From positions 2,997,655 through 3,061,654 of the forward strand of contig NZ_CP100448.1 of the NCBI RefSeq assembly GCF_024227715.1: 64,000 nucleotides of DNA, given 5' to 3'. Shown here in pieces: positions 8,581-17,521 of this stretch. Source of the DNA: Halomarina litorea. GTDB taxonomy: Archaea; Halobacteriota; Halobacteria; Halobacteriales; Haloarculaceae. A program made the translations under genes and the position numbers. The notes beneath the pieces were generated by a model. It worked only from the letters and a program-made list of their open reading frames with translations. It did no database searches and was not told the DNA's origin. How positions within the stretch are numbered: position 1 is the stretch's first letter; each line of letters opens with the position of its first letter.

Positions 8581-10644
8581 ATGACACACAACATCGGAGT
8601 GGACGTAGGGGGGACCTTCACGGACGTCATCGCGTTCGACGAGGACACCCGCGAGTTGACCATCGACAAGGTGCTCTCGACGCCCGCCAACCCCTCGGAG
8701 GGGGTGATGGCCGGCGTGAGCGAGGCCGTCGAGAAGGCCGGCGCGTCGTTCGCGGACCTCGATCTCCTCTTTCACGGGACGACCGTCGTGACGAACATGC
8801 TCCTGGAGGAGACGGGGTCGCGCGTCGGCCTCGTCACCACCGCGGGGCACGAACACGTCCTCCACCTCGCCCGGGCGTGGACCCCCGGGCCGCTCTACGG
8901 CTGGATGGGTATGGAGAAACCCGACCCGCTGGCCGCCCTCACCGACACGCGGGGCGTCGAGGGACGAATCGGCTCACCGACCGGCGAGGAGGTCCGCCCC
9001 CTCGACGAGGACGGGGTACGGGAGGCCGTCCGCGAACTCCGGGACGCGGGCGTCGAGTCGCTGACCGTCGCCCTCCTCAACTCCTATCTGAACCCCGACC
9101 ACGAGGAACGAGTGCGAGAAATCGTCGCCGAGGAGGCCCCCGACCTCCCCGTCTCGATTTCCTCGGAGATCGTCGCGGAGTACGGCGAGTACGAGCGCAC
9201 GCTGACGACGGTTATCAACGACTACGCCCGCCCGCAGGTCATCCGCTACCTCGACGACCTGGACGACTCGCTGGCCGAGGCGGGGTCGAGCGCCACGATG
9301 AACGTCGTGCGCTCCGACGGCGGCCTGATGAGTTCGGGCGCGGCGAAACACCGCCCCGTCGAACTCGCCCTCTCGGGGCCGAGCGGTGGCGTCGTCGGCG
9401 CGGCAACCATCGCCGAGAAGAAGGGCGTCGCGGACGTGCTCACCCTCGACATGGGCGGTACGTCGACGGACGTCTCGCTCGTCGAGGACGGGACGGCCGA
9501 GACCACCCGCCAGACGAAAGTGGGCTACCGCGAGTTCAAATCGAGGGCGGTGGACGTGAACACGGTCGGCGCGGGCGGGGGGTCCATCGCCCGCGTGCAA
9601 CTCTCCGGCTCCATGCAGGTGGGCCCCGAGAGCGCGGGGGCGGACCCCGGTCCCGCCTGCTACGGGCAGGGCGGCGAGGAACCGACGGTGACGGACGCGA
9701 ACGTCGTCCTCGGACGCATCCCCTCGTCAGTGCAACTGGGCGGGAAGATGGACCTCGACCGCGAGGCGGCACAGGCGGCCGTCGCCGGACTCGCCGAGGA
9801 GCGCGGGACGTCGGTCGAGGAGGCCGCTCAGGCCGTCCTCGACATCGTCAACGAGAACATGCACGGGGCACTGCGCGTCGTCTCCGTCGAACGCGGCTAC
9901 GACCCGCGTGACTTCGGCCTCGTCGCCTTCGGCGGGGCCGGCCCGATGCACGCCAACGCCCTCGCCGACATCATCGACGCCTACCCCCTCATCATCCCGA
10001 AGGGACCGGGCGTGATGAGCGCCTTCGGCTTCCTCACCAGCGACATCCAGAACGAGTTCGCCGAGACCTATCTCATGACCGACGAGGACGTCGACGGCGA
10101 CGACGTCCACGCGAAGTTCGAGGAGCTAGAGGCGGAGGCCGCAGACTGGCTCCGCTCCGAGGACGTCCCCGAGGGCGACCACGCCTTCGAGTACGCCGCC
10201 GACTGCCGGTACTTCCGCCAGGATATCCAGATGTCCATCCCGGTGGACGTCGAGAACCTGCGCGGCGAGGAGGGCCTCGCGGAAATCAAGGCCGACTTCG
10301 AGGCGCGCCACCGCCAGCGCTTCGGCTTCTCGCTCGACGCGCCCCTCGAAATCGCCAACCTGCGCGTCATCGGCAAGGGCCTACTCGACGGCGTCACCCT
10401 CGAAGAGCGAGAACTCGTCGGCGGCGACGCCGAGGACGCCCGAATCGCCACCGAGGAGGTGTACTTCGACGGCGCGTACCGCGAGACGTCCATCTACGAC
10501 CGCACCCAGTTGGCACCGGGCACCGTCTTCTCCGGGCCGGCCATCGTCACGCAGGACGACTCGACGGTCGTGATTCAGCCGGGTCACGAGGCGCGCATCG
10601 ACCGCTACGAGAACATCGAGATCACCCGCGAGGAAGCACAATGA
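8581..10644 (+). CDS. hyuA: hydantoinase/oxoprolinase A subunit
   Basis: ATP-dependent hydantoinase/oxoprolinase family, A (ATPase-fold) subunit, 687 aa, full family length. The N terminus NIGVDVGGTFTD and the internal DMGGTSTDVS are the two phosphate-binding motifs of the actin/Hsp70-like fold; HGTTVVTNMLLE is also typical. Members open cyclic amides such as N-methylhydantoin or 5-oxoproline using ATP; related ones carboxylate acetone or acetophenone. The stop overlaps the hyuB start (ATGA). The N-carbamoylsarcosine amidase-like gene two places downstream favours a hydantoin substrate, but the exact substrate cannot be read from sequence. Confidence 0.92.
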   Translation: MTHNIGVDVGGTFTDVIAFDEDTRELTIDKVLSTPANPSEGVMAGVSEAVEKAGASFADLDLLFHGTTVVTNMLLEETGSRVGLVTTAGHEHVLHLARAWTPGPLYGWMGMEKPDPLAALTDTRGVEGRIGSPTGEEVRPLDEDGVREAVRELRDAGVESLTVALLNSYLNPDHEERVREIVAEEAPDLPVSISSEIVAEYGEYERTLTTVINDYARPQVIRYLDDLDDSLAEAGSSATMNVVRSDGGLMSSGAAKHRPVELALSGPSGGVVGAATIAEKKGVADVLTLDMGGTSTDVSLVEDGTAETTRQTKVGYREFKSRAVDVNTVGAGGGSIARVQLSGSMQVGPESAGADPGPACYGQGGEEPTVTDANVVLGRIPSSVQLGGKMDLDREAAQAAVAGLAEERGTSVEEAAQAVLDIVNENMHGALRVVSVERGYDPRDFGLVAFGGAGPMHANALADIIDAYPLIIPKGPGVMSAFGFLTSDIQNEFAETYLMTDEDVDGDDVHAKFEELEAEAADWLRSEDVPEGDHAFEYAADCRYFRQDIQMSIPVDVENLRGEEGLAEIKADFEARHRQRFGFSLDAPLEIANLRVIGKGLLDGVTLEERELVGGDAEDARIATEEVYFDGAYRETSIYDRTQLAPGTVFSGPAIVTQDDSTVVIQPGHEARIDRYENIEITREEAQ

Positions 10645-12494
10645 GCACCCAGACACCCGACTTCGTCGGCGACCACGACGTCGACCCGACGACCCTCGAC
10701 ATCATCGAGAGCACGCTGGCGAACACCCGACTGGAGATGGACCGCGTCCTCGAGACGACGGCCATCAGCCCCGTCATCCGCGAACAGTCCGACCAGTTCC
10801 CCCTCATCGCCGACGCGAAGGGGCGGATGGTGATGGGCCAGTTCGGGAGCGCCATCGACACCATCATCGAGAACTCGCCGTTCGACTGGGACGACCTGGA
10901 GGAAGGGGACGTCCTCGCCACGAACGACCCCTACATGTGCGCGGGGGCGCTGTCGCACACCCCCGACATGCTCCTCCTGCGGCCCATCTTCTACGAGGGC
11001 GACCTCGTGGGCTTCTCCAGCCAGTGGGGCAACCTGATGGACGTCGGCGGGAAGACGCCCGGGAGCATGCCCGTCAACGCCCGGACCATCTTCGAGGAGG
11101 GGATGCGCCTCCCGCCCGTCAAACTGTACGAGCGGGGCGAACTCGACGAGAGCTTACTGGAGACGTTCGTGCACAACACCCGCCTGCCCGACCACGCCGA
11201 GGCCGACATCAAGGCGCTCGCGGCGGGGACGAAAGCCGCCGAGGGGCGGGTACAGGAACTCTGCGACCGGTTCGGGAAGGAGACGTACGTCGAGGCGTGC
11301 GACGCCATCCTCGACCGCACCCGCGACGGGATGATCGACCTCATCCGGGAGTTCATCCCCGAGGGCGAACGCTACACCTTCGAGGACTTCGCGGACGACG
11401 ACGGCCTCGGCAACGGCCCCATCAAGCTCCACCTCGAAATCTACCGCGAGGGCGACACCGTCTACCTCGACTGGGAGGGCACCGACGACCAGGTCCCGGG
11501 CACCGTCAACTTCCTCCTGAACGAGAAGATGTTCAAGATGTTCGTCGGGGTGTTCCTCATCATGGCGTTCGACCCCCTCCTGACGTTCAACGACGGCTAC
11601 TACGACCTCTTCGAGGTGAACCTGCCCGAGGGAAGCGTCGTCCAGCCCGAGTTCCCGGCGGCGCTGGGCAACCGCCTGCCGCTGATGGCCCGGCAGTTCG
11701 ACGTCCTGCAGGCGACGTTCTCGAAGCTCATCGACGGGTTCTCCGTGGCGGGCAGTTACGGCACGTCGCCGAACCTCGTCTACGCGGGCACGGACTCCGA
11801 GGGCAACCAGTTCCAGATGCTCGAGATCCTCTACGGCGGCATCCCGGCGCGACCGGGCGGCGACGGCCTCGACGGCCACTCGTGGTGGCCGCTCTTCCGC
11901 ACCGTGCCCGCCGAGTACCAGGAGGCGTACTACCCCCTGACCATCGAGGAGTACAGCACGCGCGAGGACACGGGCGGCCCCGGCGAGTTCCGGGGCGGCC
12001 ACGGCATCACGAAGGTGTACACCTTCGAGGAGGACGGCGCCATCACGTTCCAGGACGACCGGGCGCACACCTACCCGTGGGGCGTCGACGGCGGCACACA
12101 CGCCCGAACGAGCGAGAAGCGCCTCGTCCGCACCGACGGCACCGAGGAGGAGTTGCCCTCGAAGGTGGAGAACGTCGCCGTGAGCGCGGGCGACAAGTTG
12201 GTGTTCCGGACGGCGGGCGGCGGGGGGCTGGGGGACCCACTCGACCGCGACCCCGAGACGGTCGCCACCGACGTCGAGCGGGGGCTGATTTCCGCCGAGG
12301 CCGCCCGCGAGTCGTACGGCGTCGTCCTCTCGGACGGTGGGGTCGACGAGGCGGCCACGGACGACCGGCGCGAGTCGATGCGCGAAGAGCGCGACGACCT
12401 GCCGGAGTTCGACTACGGCCCCCTCCCCGACGAGGACGAACTCGCCGAGCGAATCGCCGAGGAACGGCGCGCCTTCGACGAACGCCACGGATAG
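10641..12494 (+). CDS. hyuB: hydantoinase/oxoprolinase B subunit
   Basis: B subunit partner of HyuA, 617 aa. Family landmarks are the N-terminal LDIIESTLANTRLEMDRVL, the ATNDPYMCAG motif, and glycine-rich segments near the C terminus such as GGPGEFRGGHG and TAGGGGLGDPL. A and B form one enzyme. It starts inside the hyuA stop codon. The C-terminal tail from about residue 560 is a long, highly charged extension ending in SEAAR-to-DERHG-like sequence; it looks like halophilic decoration and not a separate domain. Confidence 0.92.
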   Translation: MSTQTPDFVGDHDVDPTTLDIIESTLANTRLEMDRVLETTAISPVIREQSDQFPLIADAKGRMVMGQFGSAIDTIIENSPFDWDDLEEGDVLATNDPYMCAGALSHTPDMLLLRPIFYEGDLVGFSSQWGNLMDVGGKTPGSMPVNARTIFEEGMRLPPVKLYERGELDESLLETFVHNTRLPDHAEADIKALAAGTKAAEGRVQELCDRFGKETYVEACDAILDRTRDGMIDLIREFIPEGERYTFEDFADDDGLGNGPIKLHLEIYREGDTVYLDWEGTDDQVPGTVNFLLNEKMFKMFVGVFLIMAFDPLLTFNDGYYDLFEVNLPEGSVVQPEFPAALGNRLPLMARQFDVLQATFSKLIDGFSVAGSYGTSPNLVYAGTDSEGNQFQMLEILYGGIPARPGGDGLDGHSWWPLFRTVPAEYQEAYYPLTIEEYSTREDTGGPGEFRGGHGITKVYTFEEDGAITFQDDRAHTYPWGVDGGTHARTSEKRLVRTDGTEEELPSKVENVAVSAGDKLVFRTAGGGGLGDPLDRDPETVATDVERGLISAEAARESYGVVLSDGGVDEAATDDRRESMREERDDLPEFDYGPLPDEDELAERIAEERRAFDERHG

Positions 12495-12500
12495 TCGAGG

Positions 12501-13163
12501 ATGGACTGGCTCCCCGACACCGAGACGGCCGAGGCGTACGCCGACGGCGAGTTCGCCGAGCGGGTGGGCTTCGGCGAGCGACCCGCACTGCTCGTCGTCG
12601 ACCTCATCGAGGCGTTCACCGACCCCGAATCGAACCTCGGGTCGGACGTCGACGAGGTAGTCGAGGCGACGGCGCGACTGCTGGAGGCCTTCCGCGAGCG
12701 CGACCTGCCGCGGTACTTCACCACCGTCGCCTACGAGGAGTCCTACGGCGACGCGGGCCGGTTCGTCGAGAAGGTGCCCGCCCTGCGCGAACTCCGCCTC
12801 GGTACCGACCGCGTCCGGGTGGACGATAGACTCGCCCCCGGGAACGACGAGCGCGTGATCCTGAAGAAGTACGCGAGCGCGTTCTTCGGGACGGACCTCG
12901 CGACGGAACTGACGACCGACCGCGTCGACACCCTCGTCCTGACGGGCGTGACGACCAGCGGGTGCATCCGCGCGACGGCGGTCGACAGCCTTCAGTACGG
13001 CTATCGGACCGTCGTCCCCGCCGACGCGGTGGGCGACCGGGCCGAGGAACCACACCGCGCGAACCTCTTCGACATCGATGCGAAGTACGGCGACGTGACC
13101 GACGTGGAGTCGGTCCTCGACGAACTCGCGGGACTCGACCGTCCCGGGAGGAGGAACGAGTGA
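12501..13163 (+). CDS. isochorismatase-family amidohydrolase, N-carbamoylsarcosine amidase-like
   Basis: Cysteine hydrolase of 220 aa. The catalytic triad of the family is visible: Asp34 (LLVVDLIEAF), a lysine at about 122-123 (VILKKYASAFFGT) and Cys155 (GVTTSGCIRATA). The ASAFFGT and TTSGCIRAT stretches are those of N-carbamoylsarcosine amidohydrolases, which release ammonia and CO2 from N-carbamoyl compounds. Six bases separate it from hyuB. HyuAB plus this enzyme would match ring opening of N-methylhydantoin and then cleavage of N-carbamoylsarcosine; a maleamate-type amidase is the main alternative. Confidence 0.85.
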   Translation: MDWLPDTETAEAYADGEFAERVGFGERPALLVVDLIEAFTDPESNLGSDVDEVVEATARLLEAFRERDLPRYFTTVAYEESYGDAGRFVEKVPALRELRLGTDRVRVDDRLAPGNDERVILKKYASAFFGTDLATELTTDRVDTLVLTGVTTSGCIRATAVDSLQYGYRTVVPADAVGDRAEEPHRANLFDIDAKYGDVTDVESVLDELAGLDRPGRRNE

Positions 13164-13275
13164 CGACACCCGACGGGGGAACCGACGACAGACGACGACA
13201 GACGACGCACGCGATGAACACAGACACACACGACGGAGACGGGCGGACGACCCGCCCGACGGAGCAGGAGCACCG

Positions 13276-14496
13276 ATGACGAGCGCACGCGAACGACAGG
13301 GACCCCTCGACGGCCTCCGGGTCGTCGACATGTCCGGCATGATCAGCGGCGCGTTCGCCACGACCATGCTGGGCGACTTCGGCGCGGACGTGGTGATGAT
13401 AGAGCACCCCGAGGTGGGCGACCCCATCCGGGAGTGGCCCCTGAAGACCGAGGACGGCACCTCGCTGTCGTGGAAGTCCCTCGGGCGCAACAAGCGCTGT
13501 ATCACGCTCGACCTCGGCGACGAACAGGGCCGCGATCTCGCTCTCGACCTCGTCCGGGACGCGGACGTGGCCTTCGAGAACTTCCGGCCGGGGACGATGG
13601 AGCGCTGGGGACTCGGTCCCGACGACCTCCACGAGGTGAACCCCGGACTGGTGTACGTCAGGCTCTCGGGGTACGGCCAGACCGGTCCGAAGTCGGAGAA
13701 GCCGGGCTTCGGCACCATCGCCGAGGGCATCTCGGGGTGGGCGCACGCCAACGGCTTCCCGGACCGCGAACCGCTCCTCCCGCCGGTGAGCCTCGCGGAC
13801 CTCACGGCCGCGCAGTTCGCCCTGCAGGCCACGCTGATGGCCCTGTTCGAACGCGACGTGGGCCGGGGCGGGAGCGGCGAGGGACAGGTCGTCGACGTCT
13901 CGCTCATCGAACCGCTCTGGCGGCTGTTCTTCGGCGACGTGGAGGCCTATGGACGGACGGGCCACGTCCGCGAGCGGACCGGGAACCGCCACCCGAGTAC
14001 GGCCCCGCGTAACATCTACGAGACGGCCGACGGCCACATGACGATGTCCGCGTCGAACCAGAAGATCTTCGAGCGGGTCGCCCGCGCCATCGACAAGCCC
14101 GAACTCATCGAGGACCCCCGCTTCGCCGACAACGCCTCCCGCGTGGAGCACGTCGAACCCCTCGACGCGGCCATCGAAGAGTGGACCCGTCGCCACACGA
14201 CGGAGGAGGCCATCGAGATCCTCGAAGCGCACGACGCCATCGTCGGGCCGGTGTACGACATGGCGGACATCTTCGAGGACGAGCAGTTCCGGGCGCGGGG
14301 GGACCTCCTCGAAGTGGAGGACCCCGACGTGGGGACGACGACGACGTTCGCGCCGGTCCCGAAGTTCTCGCGCACGCCGGGGGACGTGGAGTTCCTCGGC
14401 CCGCGCCACGGCGAGCACAACGTGGAGGTGTACGTCGGCGAACTCGGCCTCTCGCCCGAGGAACTCGCCGAACTGGAGGAGGCGGGCGTCGTCTGA
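13276..14496 (+). CDS. family III (CaiB/BaiF) CoA transferase
   Basis: Acyl-CoA:carboxylate CoA transferase of 406 aa, the normal family length. It has the N-terminal LRVVDMSGMISGAFATTMLG, the GRNKRCITLDL and FENFRPGTM segments, and a candidate catalytic aspartate in PPVSLADLTAAQ. These enzymes move CoA between carboxylic acids through an aspartyl-CoA thioester. A 113-base gap separates it from the amidase gene. Its stop overlaps the following metallolyase start (ATG inside TGATG), so the two are likely used together. The acid substrate is not known. Confidence 0.9.
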   Translation: MTSARERQGPLDGLRVVDMSGMISGAFATTMLGDFGADVVMIEHPEVGDPIREWPLKTEDGTSLSWKSLGRNKRCITLDLGDEQGRDLALDLVRDADVAFENFRPGTMERWGLGPDDLHEVNPGLVYVRLSGYGQTGPKSEKPGFGTIAEGISGWAHANGFPDREPLLPPVSLADLTAAQFALQATLMALFERDVGRGGSGEGQVVDVSLIEPLWRLFFGDVEAYGRTGHVRERTGNRHPSTAPRNIYETADGHMTMSASNQKIFERVARAIDKPELIEDPRFADNASRVEHVEPLDAAIEEWTRRHTTEEAIEILEAHDAIVGPVYDMADIFEDEQFRARGDLLEVEDPDVGTTTTFAPVPKFSRTPGDVEFLGPRHGEHNVEVYVGELGLSPEELAELEEAGVV

Positions 14497-15590
14497 TGCG
14501 CCTCAACGACGTGACCCTGCGCGAGGGCGCCCAGATGCCGGGCCGCGACTACACCGCAGAGCAGAAACTCGCGGCGGGCGCGGCCCTCGACGACCTCGGC
14601 CTCCCGTTCGTCCAGCCGGGATTTCCCGCGACGGGCGAGACGGACCGGCGAGTCGTCCGAGAACTCGCCGAAACCCTCGACGCCGACGTGATCGGCCTCG
14701 CGCGGGCGCTGGAGGGGGACGTGGACGCGGCCATCGACAGCGACGCGGACGTGGTGGAGGTGTTCGTCTCCGCCTCCGACCTGCACCTCGAACACCTCCT
14801 CGGGAAGTCCCGGGCGGAGATGCGCGAGATGCTCGTCGGGAGCGTCGAGTACGTCCGGGAACGTGGGGGCGTCCCGCACGTCACGCTGGCCGACGCCTTC
14901 CGGACGGACCCCGGGGACCTCGCGGACCTGTTCGCGGCGGTGCCCGACGCCGCGTTCGTCACCCTCGCGGACTCCGTGGGAGTGCGGACGCCCGCGAGCG
15001 TTCGCGCGCATCTCGATTCGCTGGTCGAACGAGGCGTCGACCCCGCCCGCGTGGGCGTCCACTTCCACGACGACCTCGGGTGTGCGACGGCGAACGCGCT
15101 GGCGGCGTACGAGGCGGGTGTCGGGAAGGCCGACGTGAGCGTCGCCGCACTCGGCGAGCGGGCGGGCAACAGCCCGTTAGAGGAGGTGGTCGTCGCCTGC
15201 TCGCTGGAACACGACGATTCGCTCGGCGTCGACGAGGGGTCGCTCGTCACGGCGTGTCGGGGGGTGCTCGACGCCCTCGGGGAGTCGTGGGACGACCGGA
15301 AGGCCGTCCTCGGGTCCGCGGTGGCGGAACACGAGTCGGGCATCCACACCGCCGCGATGCTCCGCGACCCCGCGACGCTCGAACCGTACGACCCGGGGCG
15401 ATTCGGCGGGGAGCGACGGCTCGTCTTCGGTCGGAAGACGGGACGGGGCGGTGCCAGACAGGTGCTCGAACGCGCCGACGTCGACGCGGACGACGAGACG
15501 GTCGAGGCGTTCCGAGAGTCGCTGGCGGCGGCGGGACCGCTCGAACTGGCAGAGGCGATCGCGCTCGCCGACCGGGAGTTCGGCGGGTGA
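14496..15590 (+). CDS. DRE-TIM metallolyase/synthase (HMG-CoA lyase or homocitrate-synthase type)
   Basis: TIM-barrel metal enzyme of 364 aa. The N-terminal LREGAQ motif (residues 8-13; Glu in place of the Asp of many relatives, as in homocitrate-synthase branches), the HFHDDLG metal motif (189-195) and GERAGNSPLEE identify the HMGL-like/2-isopropylmalate synthase superfamily. It lacks the C-terminal regulatory domain of LeuA. The start is fixed by overlap with the CoA transferase stop. Downstream of a CoA transferase, cleavage of an acyl-CoA into acetyl-CoA and an oxoacid, or the reverse condensation, are both possible. I cannot decide between them. Confidence 0.83.
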   Translation: MRLNDVTLREGAQMPGRDYTAEQKLAAGAALDDLGLPFVQPGFPATGETDRRVVRELAETLDADVIGLARALEGDVDAAIDSDADVVEVFVSASDLHLEHLLGKSRAEMREMLVGSVEYVRERGGVPHVTLADAFRTDPGDLADLFAAVPDAAFVTLADSVGVRTPASVRAHLDSLVERGVDPARVGVHFHDDLGCATANALAAYEAGVGKADVSVAALGERAGNSPLEEVVVACSLEHDDSLGVDEGSLVTACRGVLDALGESWDDRKAVLGSAVAEHESGIHTAAMLRDPATLEPYDPGRFGGERRLVFGRKTGRGGARQVLERADVDADDETVEAFRESLAAAGPLELAEAIALADREFGG

Positions 15591-15668
15591 GCGTCGCCAC
15601 GTGACGGTCGCCACGGGCGACACAACACGTATCCCCCTCGCGTCCCCGACGGTAGACGAGCAGACGCC

Positions 15669-16319
15669 ATGTACCAGGCCGAGATACACCTCCACCAGGA
15701 GAAACCGTGTGTCCTCTCGTCGTTCGCCGACGAGTTCGACGCCGCGTTCGACATCGCCATCGAGGAACTGCACAACGAACGCGTCACCTTCGTCCTGGAG
15801 ATAGACGACCCGCCGGAGGGGGTGTACGAGCACTTCGCCGCCTCCGAACAGGTCCACCACGTCGAGCGACTGGACGAGGGCAGCTACCTCGTCACGAAGA
15901 CCTCCTGCGGGGCGTACTCGGCCATCGACCGCAACCACGGCATCCTCCGTCGGCGCAACGAGATCGGGCGCCACCACCGCGTGTACACAGTGCTGTTCTT
16001 CCGCCGCGAGGACCTGCGCTCGATGGTCGCCGACTTCAGGCGCATCGGGTCGGTCACGCTCGGCAAGCTCAAACGGTTCGACGAGCCCTCCTCGACCCTG
16101 ACTGAGCGCCAGCGCGAGGTGGTCGAACACGCCTTCGACCGGGGGTACTTCGAGTGGCCCCGGCGGGCGAACTGTGACGAACTCGCGGAGGACCTCGGGG
16201 TCAGTCGCGCGACGTTCCTCGAACACCTCCGGAAGGCCGAGGCGAAACTCCTGGCCGAGGCACTGGAGGACCGTCCGTCGCGAGCGGAGCGGTACGCCGA
16301 CCCGGTGCGGGGGACCTGA
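15669..16319 (+). CDS. HTH_10 family transcription regulator
   Basis: Bat-type regulator of 216 aa. The C-terminal HTH_10 domain is clear: LTERQREVVEHAFDRGYFEW followed by CDELAEDLGVSRATFLEHLRKAEAKLL. The N-terminal 140 residues are a sensor-like region seen in short HTH_10 proteins, without a recognisable cofactor motif. It lies 78 bases after the metallolyase gene on the same strand and is the natural candidate regulator of the hyu cluster. The ATG at 15669 is the first in the open frame. Confidence 0.9.
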   Translation: MYQAEIHLHQEKPCVLSSFADEFDAAFDIAIEELHNERVTFVLEIDDPPEGVYEHFAASEQVHHVERLDEGSYLVTKTSCGAYSAIDRNHGILRRRNEIGRHHRVYTVLFFRREDLRSMVADFRRIGSVTLGKLKRFDEPSSTLTERQREVVEHAFDRGYFEWPRRANCDELAEDLGVSRATFLEHLRKAEAKLLAEALEDRPSRAERYADPVRGT

Positions 16320-16435
16320 GCCACCCCACCGGGACGGACCCTCCGTCTCGCACCCGGGAGCGCTCCACGCCCGACGATTGGGACTCGTTGTCACGCCGTC
16401 CGAACGCTGAACACCGAGCGTCGAGCATATCGCGC

Positions 16436-16903
16436 ATGGAACTCGTCGAAGCCACCGCCGCCGACCTCGACGACCTCGTCGAGCGCTGGTACGACCTCGC
16501 GACGGCGATGGAGGGGTACTCCGAACTGAACGAACTGGTCTACGGTAAGGTCGATGCGGTCCCCGACGACGGGTTCCGCGCGCACCTCGACGACGACGGC
16601 GTCACCGACTACCTCGTCGTCCACCGCGGCGAGACGGTCGGCTTCCTCACGCTCTCGGAGGGCCGCCACCCGTCCCGCCGGTACTCGCGGTATCTCCGTC
16701 TCGTGAACCTCGCCATCGACGAGGGCCACCGGAGTCGGGGCCACGGCGCAGCGGTCGTCGAACGCGTCGAAGAGTTGGCCCGAGAGCGCGGGTGCGACCA
16801 CCTCAAAGTCTCCTGTGAGTGGCACAACGAGGACGCGCGTCGGTTCTACCGCGACACGGGCTTCCGACCGAAACAGGTGGACTACGCGCGGCCACTCGAA
16901 TAG
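16436..16903 (+). CDS. GNAT family N-acetyltransferase
   Basis: Acetyltransferase of 155 aa. The GNAT acetyl-CoA loop is seen as LAIDEGHRSRGHGAAVVERVEELARE, followed by the C-terminal CEWHNEDARRFYRDTGF that is typical of small-molecule or protein N-acetyltransferases (landmarks at about residues 92-140). ATG 16436 is preferred because the protein then begins MELVEATAADLDDL, the usual family start; the frame stays open upstream to 16388. The substrate is unknown. Confidence 0.88.
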   Translation: MELVEATAADLDDLVERWYDLATAMEGYSELNELVYGKVDAVPDDGFRAHLDDDGVTDYLVVHRGETVGFLTLSEGRHPSRRYSRYLRLVNLAIDEGHRSRGHGAAVVERVEELARERGCDHLKVSCEWHNEDARRFYRDTGFRPKQVDYARPLE

Positions 16904-16952
16904 GTCGGGAACCCTCTCGGGCCGGTCGGCGTTCGTCGTGACGCGAAGGATT

Positions 16953-16971
16953 GGTTGGGGCAGATTTGAAC
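16953..16971 (-). repeat. partial copy 1 of tRNA-Val 3' end
   Basis: These 19 bases match the T-arm and acceptor 3' strand of the tRNA-Val at 17263-17337 on the same strand. It is the copy farthest from the gene, with no tRNA body attached. Right after it an inverted pair TTTGAACC/GGTTCAAA forms a hairpin across 16966-17012. Confidence 0.7.
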
Positions 16972-17071
16972 CTCACTCGCTCCCTGCGGTCGCTCGTTGG
17001 TTCAAACTCCCCGTGTCCGATTTCGGTTCCACGAACTCCTCGCTTCGCTCGTCGTCTTGTGGAACCAGAAA

Positions 17072-17094
17072 TGGGTTGGGGCAGATTTGAACTG
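17072..17094 (-). repeat. partial copy 2 of tRNA-Val 3' end
   Basis: Twenty-three bases identical to the 3' end of tRNA-Val (17263-17285). With flanking sequence, about 29 of 30 bases match. The spacer up to the true tRNA holds a loose inverted partner of the same sequence near 17131-17146 and an inverted pair GGTGGCGC/GCGCCACC ending beside the gene. Such stranded tRNA 3' ends usually mark integration sites of mobile elements. Confidence 0.75.
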
Positions 17095-17262
17095 TGGTCG
17101 TTCCGCTCACGTCCGTTCGCTTCACTCCCGAGTTCAGAATCTGCCAGTAACACCATTCGGTGGCGCTGGCTCCTCGCTTTGCTCACGGTTCACTTCGTTC
17201 ACCGTTCGCATCCGTGGTCGCTCCGCGACCACGCGTCGCTCGTCGCGTTGCGCCACCAGAAG

Positions 17263-17337
17263 TGGGTTGGGGCAGATTTGAACTGCCGACCTCCTCCATG
17301 TCAAGGAGGTGTCATAACCAGCCTAGACCACCAACCC
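17263..17337 (-). tRNA. tRNA-Val (GAC)
   Basis: A 75-nt cloverleaf can be drawn on the minus strand. Acceptor GGGTTGG pairs with CCAACCC, the anticodon stem is CCTCC/GGAGG with loop TTGACAT giving anticodon GAC, and the T-arm GGCAG-TTCAAAT-CTGCC is canonical. The discriminator base is A and CCA is not encoded. Two stranded copies of its 3' end lie further along in the direction of transcription, at 17072 and 16953. Confidence 0.96.
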
Positions 17338-17483
17338 CTGCACTCATTCGTATCCGGTGGGTGTACTTGAACCTTTCCGAACGCACCGGCGATGCGTCCC
17401 CGTGCCGTGGGTCGGTTTCCCGACCGGTCCGGCGGGTCGTCCGACCCGCCCGCCGCGCCGACAGGGTTAAGTCGATGAACATA

Positions 17484-17498
17484 CTTGTACAGAACAAG
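17484..17498. promoter_or_regulatory. candidate trp operator with TGTACA core
   Basis: CTTGT-ACAGA-ACAAG is an inverted repeat with 5-bp arms, 24 bases before the trpD ATG and overlapping the expected core promoter. It contains TGTACA, the box bound by the tryptophan regulator TrpY of Methanothermobacter. That a similar regulator works here is inference. Confidence 0.4.
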
Positions 17499-17521
17499 CC
17501 AATAACGGTCATCTCTAGACT

